A stretch of 64,000 bases of DNA from Acidobacteriota bacterium (GTDB lineage: Bacteria; Acidobacteriota; Vicinamibacteria; Vicinamibacterales; UBA2999), in the NCBI GenBank assembly GCA_020851565.1, contig JADZCN010000039.1, positions 20,583-84,582 on the forward strand. The letters are read 5' to 3'. Of this stretch, positions 1-8,634 are shown in pieces. A program made the translations under genes and the position numbers. Each line of letters starts with the position of its first letter. The stretch's first letter is position 1. The notes beneath the pieces were generated by a model. It saw only the letters and a list, made by a program, of their open reading frames with translations. It was not told the DNA's origin and searched no databases.

Positions 1-674
1 AGGCTGAAGTCGATGTCCTTCCCCACTTCCTTCGCACGCTGGCGCGCGTAGGCGACTGTCTTCTTCAGGACGGGGAAGTTCATCAGCGTCTCGCCGCCGA
101 AGAACGTCACCATGGCCGTCCGGCCGCTCTCGCGCAACGCGAAGTCGATGGCCTGGCGGGCCGTCTCCTCGCTCATGAACTTCGGCTGCTGCCCGTTCTC
201 GGTGTCGACGATCTTGTCCTCGCCGAACTCGTAGCAGTACTCGCAGCTCAGGTTGCACTGGTTGGTGACGTTCACCACCAGCGTCTGCAGCGGGATGACC
301 GTGAGCGGAAGGATCTTCGGCGTCGGAGCCGGCGCCTTCGCCTCGTTGATCGCGCGAATACGGTACAACTCGCCGAGCGTGTCCCAGACCTCGCCAGGCT
401 GAAACCGGGCCTCGAGTGCGGCGCACAGGTCCCCAATCGAGCGCGCCCCCCCGGCCAGGGCATCCACGATGGCCGACGCGCACGGGTCGAACGCGAAGAC
501 CGCGGCGCTCGGCACCATGTAGCCGAAGCGCTCCCCCGCCGCCTCGAAGGTGTGGAACTCCCCGAGGCGCACGACCGTGTCTACACCGGGCGTGATCCCG
601 GGAACTGCCTGGCCGGCCTGCTCGACCGGCGCCGCCGGATGATCCGTCGCCGGAGTATTGCCGGTGGCGCTCAT
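1..674 (-). CDS. qhpD: Radical SAM peptide maturase of quinohemoprotein amine dehydrogenase (N-terminal part)
   Basis: The gene runs off the window start; about 224 N-terminal residues are visible. It starts at an ATG whose ATGA overlaps the qhpA stop codon, so translation is probably coupled. The radical SAM cluster motif CNLSCEYC (CX3CX2C) is followed by YEFGEDKI and an FFGGE segment, as in the QhpD/SPASM peptide maturases. In known qhp systems QhpD installs the intrapeptidyl Cys-to-Asp/Glu thioether crosslinks in the small gamma subunit, in the cytoplasm. The N-terminal ~100 residues look like the substrate-recognition part of such maturases (inference). The gamma and beta subunit genes are expected just outside the window. 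Identification rests on the motif plus the qhpA and qhpG neighbours. Confidence 0.93.
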   Translation of the reverse strand, partial: MSATGNTPATDHPAAPVEQAGQAVPGITPGVDTVVRLGEFHTFEAAGERFGYMVPSAAVFAFDPCASAIVDALAGGARSIGDLCAALEARFQPGEVWDTLGELYRIRAINEAKAPAPTPKILPLTVIPLQTLVVNVTNQCNLSCEYCYEFGEDKIVDTENGQQPKFMSEETARQAIDFALRESGRTAMVTFFGGETLMNFPVLKKTVAYARQRAKEVGKDIDFS

Positions 675-2398
675 CGGGAAATGACCGACGGGTCGAACCG
701 CATGTAGACCGGCGGCGAGACCAGCAGGTGGGCACGGCCCTTGAGGGGCGTGCCGTCGGCGTTGTAGGTGGCCACGACCCACACGTCCCCGATGTTGTTG
801 CGCTGGCCACTCCGGTTCTCGTTGGGCCCCTCGATGTTCGGCGTGAACATGCCGGTCTTCGCATCCACGCCGCCCACGAACTTGATGTCGTCGTCATCCA
901 GCGTGGCGGTGTATTCCTCCATGCTCCACGTGGCGTCCACGACGTCGATCCTCACGTCGTCCGCGGTGTTCGGGCGCTTGTCTGGACCGTTCATGTAGGC
1001 CACGGCATCGAAGGCGGCGTACATCTTCGGGTAGTTCACGCCGCCCGTGCGGGCCAGGTTCCAGTCCGGCGCCACGCGGATGTGGTCCACCTTGTCGTAG
1101 ACCACCAGCGCACCGGGCCTCACCGCGCCCGCGATGACGATGTCGCGCGGGCCCACCGTGGCCGAGTCGGCCACCGACACCGTTGTGGTGATGACGTCGT
1201 TCGCGACGCTGGCGGCCGTGACGCTGACCCCGGGCCCGAGGTCCAGGTCCCCCGGCTGCACCGTTGCCGGAGCGTTCATCGCGTAGATCTTCACCGTCTG
1301 CCCCGCACCGCCCTTCTTCAGGCCGGAACGGTCCACCCCAAGCAGCGTCGTGTCCGCGCCGGCGCGGCGGAGCTGCACGTCCATGCCGATTTCATCGTAT
1401 CCGCCCGTGAACCAGCGCCCGTCGATCCCGCGCCAGTCGCGATCCACGAACATCACCTCGCGGTACACCGGAGCGTCGGCGGCGCCCGTCGTCGAGCGCC
1501 CGCGCCACTGGAAGCCGGTGTAGATCATCGTGCGGCCGGTGCGCTTCACCTGCTCGCCGGTCTTCGCGTAGGTGAAGGTCGTCTCCGTCGTGAACTCGTC
1601 CGGTGCGTTCGGCACGGCCGCAATCACCACGCGGCCGAACACCGGGCCCTTGCCCACTTCGTAGCCACTCAGCGCCCACGTGCCCTCGATGCGGGGCGAG
1701 CGCTTCGTGGCGGACCACGACGCCCACTCCGGCGTCTCGAACGGATAGGCCTTCGACAGGTAGTCGATGGCTTTCTCGGAGGGATGGCGCGTGTCGGGCG
1801 GGCGGCCATCCGGCCCGCGATCCCGCGGCGCCGGGCCCATGCGCCGGAACACCTGGCGATCCACCAGGGGGTACCACCCGCGGTGCATCGCGATCAGCAG
1901 GTCCCACTCGCTGCGGGTCCGCCGCTGCGAGATCACCCGTCCCAGCGAGTGGCAGGCATTGCAGAGGCCCTTCAGCTCCTCGGTGGCGAACTGGCTTTCG
2001 TCAACCACCACGCGGCGCTCGGCCTCGTAAGCCGCGTTCCGAGCCTCTTCCGGCGCCAGCCCGAGGTTGTCCGACAGGTACTTGACGACTTCGCGGCCAA
2101 CGGCCGGATCCAGCTTCACGCCGTTGAGCGCGACCATGCGCTTGATGGTGTCCTGCCAGCCTTCAGGGGTGTTGCGCTGGAAGGAAATGCGCGACATCTG
2201 CCCCTTGTCGTCCGGGCGATGGCACGAACCGCACGCACTTCGGACAGCCTGGCTCGTGATGGGAATGCCGACGTCAGAGGAAGAGGGCGAGGACGTGGGC
2301 GCGGCGGCCGGCGGTTGTTGCGCGCGAAGGCCCATGCCGAGCGTGAGAGTACAGGCCGCCACCGCGAGGGCCCCTCGTCCGAATGCGTGAATGTGCAT
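671..2398 (-). CDS. qhpA: Quinohemoprotein amine dehydrogenase alpha subunit (diheme)
   Basis: A 575-aa periplasmic protein with an N-terminal signal sequence (residues 1 to about 27). Two c-type heme motifs are visible, CGSCH at residues 56-60 and CNACH at 146-150, followed by a long beta-rich C-terminal part, the architecture of the alpha subunit of quinohemoprotein amine dehydrogenase. The enzyme oxidises primary amines and passes electrons from the CTQ cofactor of the gamma subunit through these hemes to soluble carriers. It lies 33 bp downstream of qhpG and overlaps qhpD by 4 nt, so the three form an operon. Length and heme spacing fit the family. Confidence 0.95.
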   Translation of the reverse strand: MHIHAFGRGALAVAACTLTLGMGLRAQQPPAAAPTSSPSSSDVGIPITSQAVRSACGSCHRPDDKGQMSRISFQRNTPEGWQDTIKRMVALNGVKLDPAVGREVVKYLSDNLGLAPEEARNAAYEAERRVVVDESQFATEELKGLCNACHSLGRVISQRRTRSEWDLLIAMHRGWYPLVDRQVFRRMGPAPRDRGPDGRPPDTRHPSEKAIDYLSKAYPFETPEWASWSATKRSPRIEGTWALSGYEVGKGPVFGRVVIAAVPNAPDEFTTETTFTYAKTGEQVKRTGRTMIYTGFQWRGRSTTGAADAPVYREVMFVDRDWRGIDGRWFTGGYDEIGMDVQLRRAGADTTLLGVDRSGLKKGGAGQTVKIYAMNAPATVQPGDLDLGPGVSVTAASVANDVITTTVSVADSATVGPRDIVIAGAVRPGALVVYDKVDHIRVAPDWNLARTGGVNYPKMYAAFDAVAYMNGPDKRPNTADDVRIDVVDATWSMEEYTATLDDDDIKFVGGVDAKTGMFTPNIEGPNENRSGQRNNIGDVWVVATYNADGTPLKGRAHLLVSPPVYMRFDPSVISR

Positions 2399-2431
2399 GA
2401 ATTTCGCTCCGTTTTATCACAGATCCAGGTC

Positions 2432-3880
2432 TTACGGACGCGGTAGCGGCTGGATCTCGGGGGCGAACACCAGCCATCCCCGCGCCAGCGCCGTGGCCAG
2501 CGCCGTGAGGAAAGCGGCCAGGTCCATCGGGCCAGCCCGACCGACACACGCGTCGAACAGATCCGGCACCTGGCGGAGCGACGGCGCCAGGTCCACCATC
2601 GTAACCACGTCGATATCGTGCAGGAACCGGACGCCGGCCGGATCGTCCGGGGTGATCAGGCGCGGCTCGAACACGATCTCGTGGCCGGCGATGGCTGGCC
2701 GCATCTCGAGTCGCACGTCCGGGCCCCGGTGCACGCGGAGCTCGGGTGCCAGGCGGAGGCGCTCGTAAGCGGCCTGCACCCCGGCGCGCTCCTGCTGTTC
2801 GCGGTCCCGCCGCTCGTCCCATTCACGGGTCTCGGCTCGCTCCGCCCAGAAGGGGTGGGCCTGCCCTTCAGCCGCGTCGTGGAGAAAGCGGCGAGTCAAC
2901 ATCAGAAAGTTGGCGTAGACCTCGGCCTCGCGCGCCGCGAAGAACGCGAGCGCGGCGGAGGCCATCGACGGGTTCGACAAGGCGGTGTGCGTGGCGATGG
3001 CGGCCAGCCAGCCGGAGGCCAGGGCCTTCCTCACGCCGGCCGACGAGAGGGGATCCACAAACGACGCGGCGTCGCCCACGACCAGCCAGTCGGACCCGGC
3101 GTAGGTCGTTGACGCGTACATCGACGCGTCCCAGCCCGTGGGCCCGGACTCGAGCGTCGCCGGTGCCAGCAAGGCCCGCAACCGGGCGGTCTTCCCGACC
3201 TCGCCGAGGTAAGTGGTCCGGGCGCCATCACCGCGAGCCAGGTCCGTCGTGCGCGGGTCCACCATGACGGCCACGGCCCGCCGGGTCTCGTCGAGCGGGA
3301 CCGACCACGCCCATCCGTCGGCATAGGACTCGATGAGCGTGTGCGTGGGATCCGGCAGCGGCCAGGCGTCCGGGCGCCGCCACGTGGCGGCCAGCGCCAC
3401 GGTCCGGTGCCCTTCTTCCATGCGGCGGCCAGCACGCGACCGGGCCAGGAGGCCCGCACGTCCCGTGCAGTCCAGGCGGAACGTGGCAGGCAGCGCGGCG
3501 GCATCCTCCGGGGTGAGTAGGCGCCGCTCCACCCGCGCGCCCGCACGCTCGGCTTCGGCCAGCATCACCCGCTCGAGCACGATGGACGTGGCCTGCCATC
3601 CGCGCGCGTCGTGGGCGAACATCTCCACGCGCGGCTCGCCCCGTCCCCACCACACCGTGTTGCCCGTGGCGCGCACGAACCCGGCGCCGTCGATGGCGTC
3701 GCGGATGCCGAGCAGGTCGAAGAACTTCCCGCAGCTGGGCGTGAGCGACTCGGCGAGGGCAGCCCCCGCGCCCTCCGGCCTCGTGATGATCGTGACGGCA
3801 TGGCCCCAGGAAGCCAACAGCCGCGCAGCGGTGCAACCGGCCGGGCCGGCGCCGAAAACCAGAATGTCGGGAATACCCAC
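2432..3880 (-). CDS. qhpG: FAD-dependent monooxygenase for CTQ biogenesis
   Basis: A 482-aa flavoprotein of the tryptophan-halogenase/PHBH-like monooxygenase type. The Rossmann dinucleotide-binding motif GAGPAG is at residues 10-15 and the second FAD motif GDAASFVDP at 269-277. In characterised qhp operons QhpG dihydroxylates the tryptophan of the crosslinked gamma subunit precursor, a step toward cysteine tryptophylquinone. Position as first gene of a qhpG-qhpA-qhpD operon supports this assignment over a generic halogenase. Its start is only 37 bp from the divergent serpin start, so any shared promoter region is very compact. A generic FAD monooxygenase is the alternative if context is ignored. 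Confidence 0.9.
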   Translation of the reverse strand: MGIPDILVFGAGPAGCTAARLLASWGHAVTIITRPEGAGAALAESLTPSCGKFFDLLGIRDAIDGAGFVRATGNTVWWGRGEPRVEMFAHDARGWQATSIVLERVMLAEAERAGARVERRLLTPEDAAALPATFRLDCTGRAGLLARSRAGRRMEEGHRTVALAATWRRPDAWPLPDPTHTLIESYADGWAWSVPLDETRRAVAVMVDPRTTDLARGDGARTTYLGEVGKTARLRALLAPATLESGPTGWDASMYASTTYAGSDWLVVGDAASFVDPLSSAGVRKALASGWLAAIATHTALSNPSMASAALAFFAAREAEVYANFLMLTRRFLHDAAEGQAHPFWAERAETREWDERRDREQQERAGVQAAYERLRLAPELRVHRGPDVRLEMRPAIAGHEIVFEPRLITPDDPAGVRFLHDIDVVTMVDLAPSLRQVPDLFDACVGRAGPMDLAAFLTALATALARGWLVFAPEIQPLPRP

Positions 3881-3917
3881 TCGTCGGAATTATCCCCGGG
3901 GTTACACTTCACGCACC

Positions 3918-5162
3918 ATGCCCGGCTTCCTCTCGCGTATGGGCGAATGGCTGCGACAGCCCGGAACGGCAGAGACGCTCGCGCCCGGACCTGTTCGCCA
4001 GGAGGGCCCGCTCCCATGGGCCGAGGCATCTGCGGCCTTCGCATGGTCGCTGCACGCCCGCCTCCGTGCGCCGGGCCGGAACCTCTGCGTCTCGCCGTTC
4101 AGCGTGCATGCCGTGCTGGCCATGGCGATGGCCGGCGCCAGGGGGGCGACGGCGCGCGAGATGCGGGCCGTCCTCCATCACACCGATGACGAGGAGGTGC
4201 ACGCCACGATCGGCCGGCTCTGCCGCGACCTGGTGGCGGCGGCGAATGGCGTGGACGTCCGGTTGGCCAACTCGCTCTGGGTGGACGATGCGGTGAGCCT
4301 GCTGCCGGCCTACGAGGCGATGGTCGCCATGCACTATGAGGCGGCCGTTCGGATAGCGCCGTTCCAGAGCGATGCCGCCCGCGCCTGCGCCGAGATCAAC
4401 GCGTGGGTCAACGAGCACACGCGGGGGCGCATTGCTGACCTCGTGAGCGGCCTCGATTCTCGGACGAGGCTCGTGCTCGTCAACGCCGTCGCGCTGAAGG
4501 CAGTATGGGAGGAGCCGTTCGAGCGGCGCCGCACGGAGCGCGCGTCCTTTACTCGCGAAGACGGAACCGTCATCCAGGTGCCGATGATGCAGGGCCTGCG
4601 CGCCACGGGATACGTGGAGCAGCGCGGGCTTCAGGCCGTCGATCTCGCGTACCAGGGATCGCGCTGGTCGATGCTCGTCGTCCTCCCGAATGCCGAAACG
4701 CCCCTGAGCCGCGCGGAGGAGACACTCGAGGCCGCTTCGCTCAGCGCGCTCGCCCATCGTGCAACCCCGCAGGGGGTCGAGGTGTTGCTGCCGCGGTTCT
4801 CGCTGTCGTGCCGGATGGACGACCTCTCCGGCACCCTCGCCGCGATGGGCATGCCCTCAGCGATGGATCGATCTCGTGCGGACTTCTCGGGCATGAACGC
4901 CCTCTCTGCGCCGCATGAAGACGGGCTCTACATCTCGTCGGCGATTCACCAGGCGACCCTCGACGTCGACGAGAGCGGAACGGAGGCGACGGCCGCAACC
5001 GCCATCGTCATGGCGCCGAAATCGGCTTGGAGTTGGAGACCCCAGCCCCCGCCGATCCCCGTCTTCCGCGCGGATCGGCCCTTCCTGTTCGCGATTCGGC
5101 ACCGCGAGAGCGGCACCATCCTCTTCATGGGCCGCGTGGCGGACCCAACCGCGAAGGACTGA
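3918..5162 (+). CDS. Bacterial serpin, predicted P1 Lys
   Basis: A 414-aa serine protease inhibitor. The frame is open far upstream, but the ATG at 3918 is chosen because the upstream part overlaps the divergent qhpG and resembles nothing. Serpin hallmarks include the shutter/breach-type segment NLCVSPFSVHAVLAMAMAGARG, here described by its key PFS residues, a NAVALKA strand and the C-terminal HRESGTILFMGRV. The reactive-centre hinge reads ESGTEATAATAIV; aligning its Gly to P15 places P2 Pro, P1 Lys368 and P1' Ser369 (codons 5019-5024), so a trypsin-like protease is the predicted target. The Ala/Thr-rich hinge suggests an inhibitory serpin. There is no obvious signal peptide. The stop overlaps the next ATG by one base. 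Confidence 0.93.
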   Translation: MPGFLSRMGEWLRQPGTAETLAPGPVRQEGPLPWAEASAAFAWSLHARLRAPGRNLCVSPFSVHAVLAMAMAGARGATAREMRAVLHHTDDEEVHATIGRLCRDLVAAANGVDVRLANSLWVDDAVSLLPAYEAMVAMHYEAAVRIAPFQSDAARACAEINAWVNEHTRGRIADLVSGLDSRTRLVLVNAVALKAVWEEPFERRRTERASFTREDGTVIQVPMMQGLRATGYVEQRGLQAVDLAYQGSRWSMLVVLPNAETPLSRAEETLEAASLSALAHRATPQGVEVLLPRFSLSCRMDDLSGTLAAMGMPSAMDRSRADFSGMNALSAPHEDGLYISSAIHQATLDVDESGTEATAATAIVMAPKSAWSWRPQPPPIPVFRADRPFLFAIRHRESGTILFMGRVADPTAKD

Positions 5163-5911
5163 TGCCCCCGCGCGTCCTCATCGTCACCGGGGCCAGCCGC
5201 GGCATCGGCGCCGCCACGGCCCGCCTTGCCGGCGCGCGCGGCTACGCGGTGTGCGTGAACTACGTCCGAAACCGCGACGCGGCCGAGCAGGTGGTGCGCG
5301 ACATCGAGACCGCCGGGGGGCGTGCCGTCGCCGTCGCCGCCGACGTCTCCCGCGAGGCCGACGTCGTCCGCCTCTTCCAGACCGCAGCCGAGGCGCTCGG
5401 GCCGCCGTGCGGCCTGGTCAACAACGCGGGCATTCTGGAGACGCAGATGCGCGTGGACCAGATGGAGGCGGCTCGCCTCGAGCGCGTCTTCCAGGCGAAC
5501 GTTGTCGGCGCGTTCCTCTGCGCGCGCGAGGCCGTGCGCCACATGTCCACGAAGCACGGCGGCGCCGGCGGCGCCATCGTGAACGTCTCGTCGGTCGCGG
5601 CGCGCACGGGCTCGCCGGGCGAGTACGTGGACTACGCCGCATCGAAGGCCGCCATCGACGCCATGACCATCGGGCTGGCGCAGGAGGTGGCCCTCGAGGG
5701 CATCCGCGTGAATGCCGTCCGGCCCGGCTTCATCTATACCGACATCCACGCCAGCGGCGGGGAGCCCAATCGCGTGGACCGCGTGAAGGCGTTCGTCCCC
5801 ATGCGGCGGGGCGGGATGCCCGCCGAGGTCGCCGCGGCCATCCTGTGGCTGCTGTCGGACGAGGCGTCCTTCACCACGGGCGCGTTCATCGACGTGGCCG
5901 GCGGACGCTAG
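5162..5911 (+). CDS. SDR-family NAD(P)-dependent oxidoreductase
   Basis: A 249-aa classical short-chain dehydrogenase. It shows the cofactor motif TGASRGIG near the N-terminus, NNAG in strand 4, the catalytic Ser in VNVSS, and YAASK supplying Tyr and Lys. The C-terminal VRPGFIYTDIH and FIDVAGG segments match FabG-like/glucose dehydrogenase-like members. The ATG overlaps the serpin TGA (TGATG), implying co-translation with an unrelated inhibitor. The substrate cannot be read from sequence. Confidence 0.93.
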   Translation: MPPRVLIVTGASRGIGAATARLAGARGYAVCVNYVRNRDAAEQVVRDIETAGGRAVAVAADVSREADVVRLFQTAAEALGPPCGLVNNAGILETQMRVDQMEAARLERVFQANVVGAFLCAREAVRHMSTKHGGAGGAIVNVSSVAARTGSPGEYVDYAASKAAIDAMTIGLAQEVALEGIRVNAVRPGFIYTDIHASGGEPNRVDRVKAFVPMRRGGMPAEVAAAILWLLSDEASFTTGAFIDVAGGR

Positions 5912-5979
5912 TCCTGAACTACGCTAAGATGCGCGCCACGCGGCCCGGGACCTTGTGGCCGCCAGAGGAGAGAACCCGC

Positions 5980-7722
5980 ATGCGTGTGTCCCTTCGAACC
6001 GCGCTCTGGTCCGCCCTGCTGGTCGCGGGCAGCACCCTCGCCGCCCTCACCCTCTCGGCGCAGGCGCCACGCCAGGTGGACGATGCGTTGCTACTGAGCC
6101 CGCCGGCTGGAGAGTGGCTGACCTACGGGCGGGACTACGCCGAGACCCATCACAGCCCCCTCACCCAGATCGATCAATCGAACGTGGCGCGGCTGGGCGT
6201 GGCGTGGTCGGTGGAAGTCGGTTCGCAGGGCAAGCTCGAGACCACGCCCATCGTCCACGACGGGGTGCTCTACGGCACCTCGACGTGGAGCGTGGTGTAC
6301 GCCATCGACATCGGCACGGGCACGCTCAAGTGGCGCTGGGATCCCGCGCTCGTCAAGGGCGGCTTCTCGCAGGGCGGCTCGCGGTTCTGCTGCGGCCCGG
6401 TGAACCGCGGCGTCGCCATCTACAAGGGCAAGGTCTACGTGGGCCTGCTGGACGGGCGCCTGGTCGCACTCAACGCGCAGACCGGCCACGTGGAGTGGGC
6501 CGTGCAGACCACGCCGGTGGGCAGCGACTACTCCATCACCGGCGCCCCGCGCATCGTGAAGGGCAAGGTCCTCATCGGCAACGGGGGCGGCGAGTACGGC
6601 GTGCGCGGCTACCTCACGGCGTACGACGCGGAGAGCGGCAAGCAGGTGTGGCGCTGGTACGTCGTCCCCGGCGATCCCTCTCTGGGCATGGAGGACGCGT
6701 CGATGGAGCGCGCCGTCAAGACCTGGCGCGGCGAGTGGTGGAAGTACGGCGGCGGCGGCACGCCGTGGGACGGCATCGCCTACGACCCCGAATCCGATCT
6801 CGTCTACGTCGGCACCGGCAACGGGTCGCCGTGGAGCCGGGATCACCGCAGCCAGGGCTACGGAGACAACCTGTACCTGTCCTCGATCGTCGCGCTGCGC
6901 GCCGAGACCGGGCAGTACGTGTGGCACTACCAGACCACGCCCGGCGACGACTGGGACTACAACGCCGCGCAGCCGATGATCCTGGCGGACCTGACCATCG
7001 ACGGGAAGCCGCGCAAGGTGCTCATGCAGGCCCCGAAGAACGGCTTCTTCTACGTTCTGGACAGGCTCACGGGGGAATTCATCTCGGCGGCGCCGTTCAC
7101 CACCGTCACGTGGGCCACGCACATCGACCCCAGGACGGGCCGTCCGGTGGAGACACCCGAGGCGCGGTACGGCAAGAAGGGCGCGCGGCTCTCGCCTTCA
7201 CCGGTGGGCGCACACCATTGGCCGCCCATGGCGTACAACCCGGCGACGGGGCTGGTGTACTTCCCCGGTCAGGACACGGCATCGAACTTCCAGGCGGTGG
7301 ATTCCTTCGACTTCAAGGTAGGCCAGTGGAACACCGGCACCAGGCTCGGCCAGACCGCCGGGGCTGCGGCCTCGGCGGCCGCGCCTCCCGCGCCGGCGCC
7401 GCTGCCAGGACGCCGCGGGTTCCTCGTGGCGTGGGATCCCGTGGCGCAGAAGGAACGCTGGCGCATCGACTTCAGTCCGAGCGGCGGCGTGCTCTCGACA
7501 GCCGGAAACCTGATCTTCGTCGGGGACGGCAGCGGCAGGTTCATGGCGCTCGACCCCGCCACGGGCAAGCTGTTGTGGGAACGCCAACTGCAGCCTGGCG
7601 GCGTCGCAACGCCGGTGACGTACGAGATGAACGGCAGGCAGTTCGTCGCGGTGATGGCGGGCTCCGCCAACGGCCGGGTCTTCGGGTTCACGCTCGATGC
7701 CACGGGGGGGAAGGGGTTCTGA
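5980..7722 (+). CDS. PQQ-dependent alcohol dehydrogenase (methanol/ethanol family)
   Basis: A 580-aa periplasmic quinoprotein with signal sequence (residues 1-27) and an eight-bladed propeller built of W-motif repeats. The adjacent disulfide cysteines typical of PQQ alcohol dehydrogenases are at C137-C138, and GTGNGSPW followed by GDNLY marks the metal/PQQ site and catalytic Asp region. There is no C-terminal cytochrome c domain, so it is a type I enzyme that needs a separate electron acceptor. The start at 5980 follows a purine-rich AGAGGAGAG stretch; the open frame upstream is the reading frame shadow of the SDR and serpin genes. Substrate (methanol, ethanol or other) and metal (Ca or lanthanide) are not settled here. 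Confidence 0.93.
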   Translation: MRVSLRTALWSALLVAGSTLAALTLSAQAPRQVDDALLLSPPAGEWLTYGRDYAETHHSPLTQIDQSNVARLGVAWSVEVGSQGKLETTPIVHDGVLYGTSTWSVVYAIDIGTGTLKWRWDPALVKGGFSQGGSRFCCGPVNRGVAIYKGKVYVGLLDGRLVALNAQTGHVEWAVQTTPVGSDYSITGAPRIVKGKVLIGNGGGEYGVRGYLTAYDAESGKQVWRWYVVPGDPSLGMEDASMERAVKTWRGEWWKYGGGGTPWDGIAYDPESDLVYVGTGNGSPWSRDHRSQGYGDNLYLSSIVALRAETGQYVWHYQTTPGDDWDYNAAQPMILADLTIDGKPRKVLMQAPKNGFFYVLDRLTGEFISAAPFTTVTWATHIDPRTGRPVETPEARYGKKGARLSPSPVGAHHWPPMAYNPATGLVYFPGQDTASNFQAVDSFDFKVGQWNTGTRLGQTAGAAASAAAPPAPAPLPGRRGFLVAWDPVAQKERWRIDFSPSGGVLSTAGNLIFVGDGSGRFMALDPATGKLLWERQLQPGGVATPVTYEMNGRQFVAVMAGSANGRVFGFTLDATGGKGF

Positions 7723-7900
7723 GGTTCTCGGGTTCTCGGGTTCTGAGGTTCTGAGGTTCTGAGGTTCTCGGCTTCTCAGGTTCTCAGGTTCTCAGGTTCG
7801 CTGGTTCGCGGGTTCGCGGGTTCGCGGGTGCAGGGGTGATGCTCGGGGGATGAGCACCCAGCACCCTTGCACCCCTGCACCCGTGCACCCGTGCACCTTT
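7721..7900. repeat. Intergenic minisatellite (GGTTCTCGG / GGTGCA units)
   Basis: Starting at the PQQ dehydrogenase stop, about 85 bp consist of 8-9-bp units of the type GGTTCT(C/G)(A/G)G, then GGTTCGCG units, then GGTGCAGGG units that reappear inverted as GCACCC units up to 7895. The last part can fold on itself. The GGTTCT family recurs in inverse orientation at 35636-35695 and the GGTGCA family inside metG and larC. No gene is seen in this gap. Confidence 0.9.
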
Positions 7901-8465
7901 AACGCTTCGTCGCCTCCCAGATGGAGGCGGCGCCACCGCCGATGGCCGCGCCGATGAGCGCGCCCTTCTTGCCGCCGGCGATGGCGCCGATGCCGGCGCC
8001 GGTGCCGGCGCTGCCGCCGATGATCATCGCGGTCTTGGCCACCGAGCGCTTCGGCTGGCGGCGCACGTCGGGCTCAGAGGACTCGCGGTAGACGATGCGC
8101 TCGCGTACCGGAGCGGTCTGGACGGCGGGCTGCGCGGCGGGCATGGGGGCGTAGCCCACGGGCTGCGCGAACGCCTGGCTCGCATACGCGCCCGGCTGGT
8201 AGCTGACGATGCCGGCGGCGCGGTCCACGCAGGCAAGCGCGGTGCCCTCCTGGCCGTTCACGATCACCCGCTGCATCGTCGCCTCCTGGTGCGGCGCGCA
8301 CTGCACGGCGGGCATCGCCGCCTGCGCGGCGGTCATTGCCGGCAGGGCGCCTGGCACGGGCATGCTGGCCTCTGCCGTTGTCGATTGCATCTGGCCGGCG
8401 GCCATGAGCGCGATGCCGCCCGCGACCAGGCCCCCAAGGGCCGAACCCAGAATCACCTTCACCAT
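7899..8465 (-). CDS. Glycine-zipper membrane protein of unknown function
   Basis: A 188-aa protein not recognised as a named family. Residues 1-25 form a hydrophobic segment with small-residue spacing (GSALGGLVAGGIAL), a signal anchor. The middle is Ala/Pro/Gln rich with two cysteines (VQCAPHQ and ALACVD). The C-terminus (about 150-185) is a glycine-zipper hairpin, with GGSAGTGAGIGAIAGG and GALIGAAIGGG flanked by Lys, as in glycine-zipper 2TM outer-membrane or envelope proteins. A single-gene unit is likely. Confidence 0.75.
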   Translation of the reverse strand: MVKVILGSALGGLVAGGIALMAAGQMQSTTAEASMPVPGALPAMTAAQAAMPAVQCAPHQEATMQRVIVNGQEGTALACVDRAAGIVSYQPGAYASQAFAQPVGYAPMPAAQPAVQTAPVRERIVYRESSEPDVRRQPKRSVAKTAMIIGGSAGTGAGIGAIAGGKKGALIGAAIGGGAASIWEATKR

Positions 8466-8634
8466 GATCGTCTCCCCCTTGCCCCGGCTGGGTCCAAGGA
8501 GCGTGCCACCGTGGGCAGGCGGATGAAGGCCGTGAAATCAGGCTAAAATCGAGGGTTTTGGTGAAACCGGCCGATTGGCGCGTGCGGAAATGTCTACGAT
8601 TGTGGTCACCTCGGCCGCAGCCGGGTGGACGCCC

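Noticed and set aside
728..2446. 572-aa plus-strand open frame opposite qhpA
   Set aside because: The minus strand encodes a clear diheme protein; the plus translation is His/Arg/Val-rich shadow.
4915..5979. Long plus-strand open frame upstream of the PQQ dehydrogenase that would add over 350 N-terminal residues
   Set aside because: It is Arg/Pro-rich shadow translation of the serpin and SDR genes; the PQQ dehydrogenase has its own signal peptide and purine-rich ribosome site at 5980.
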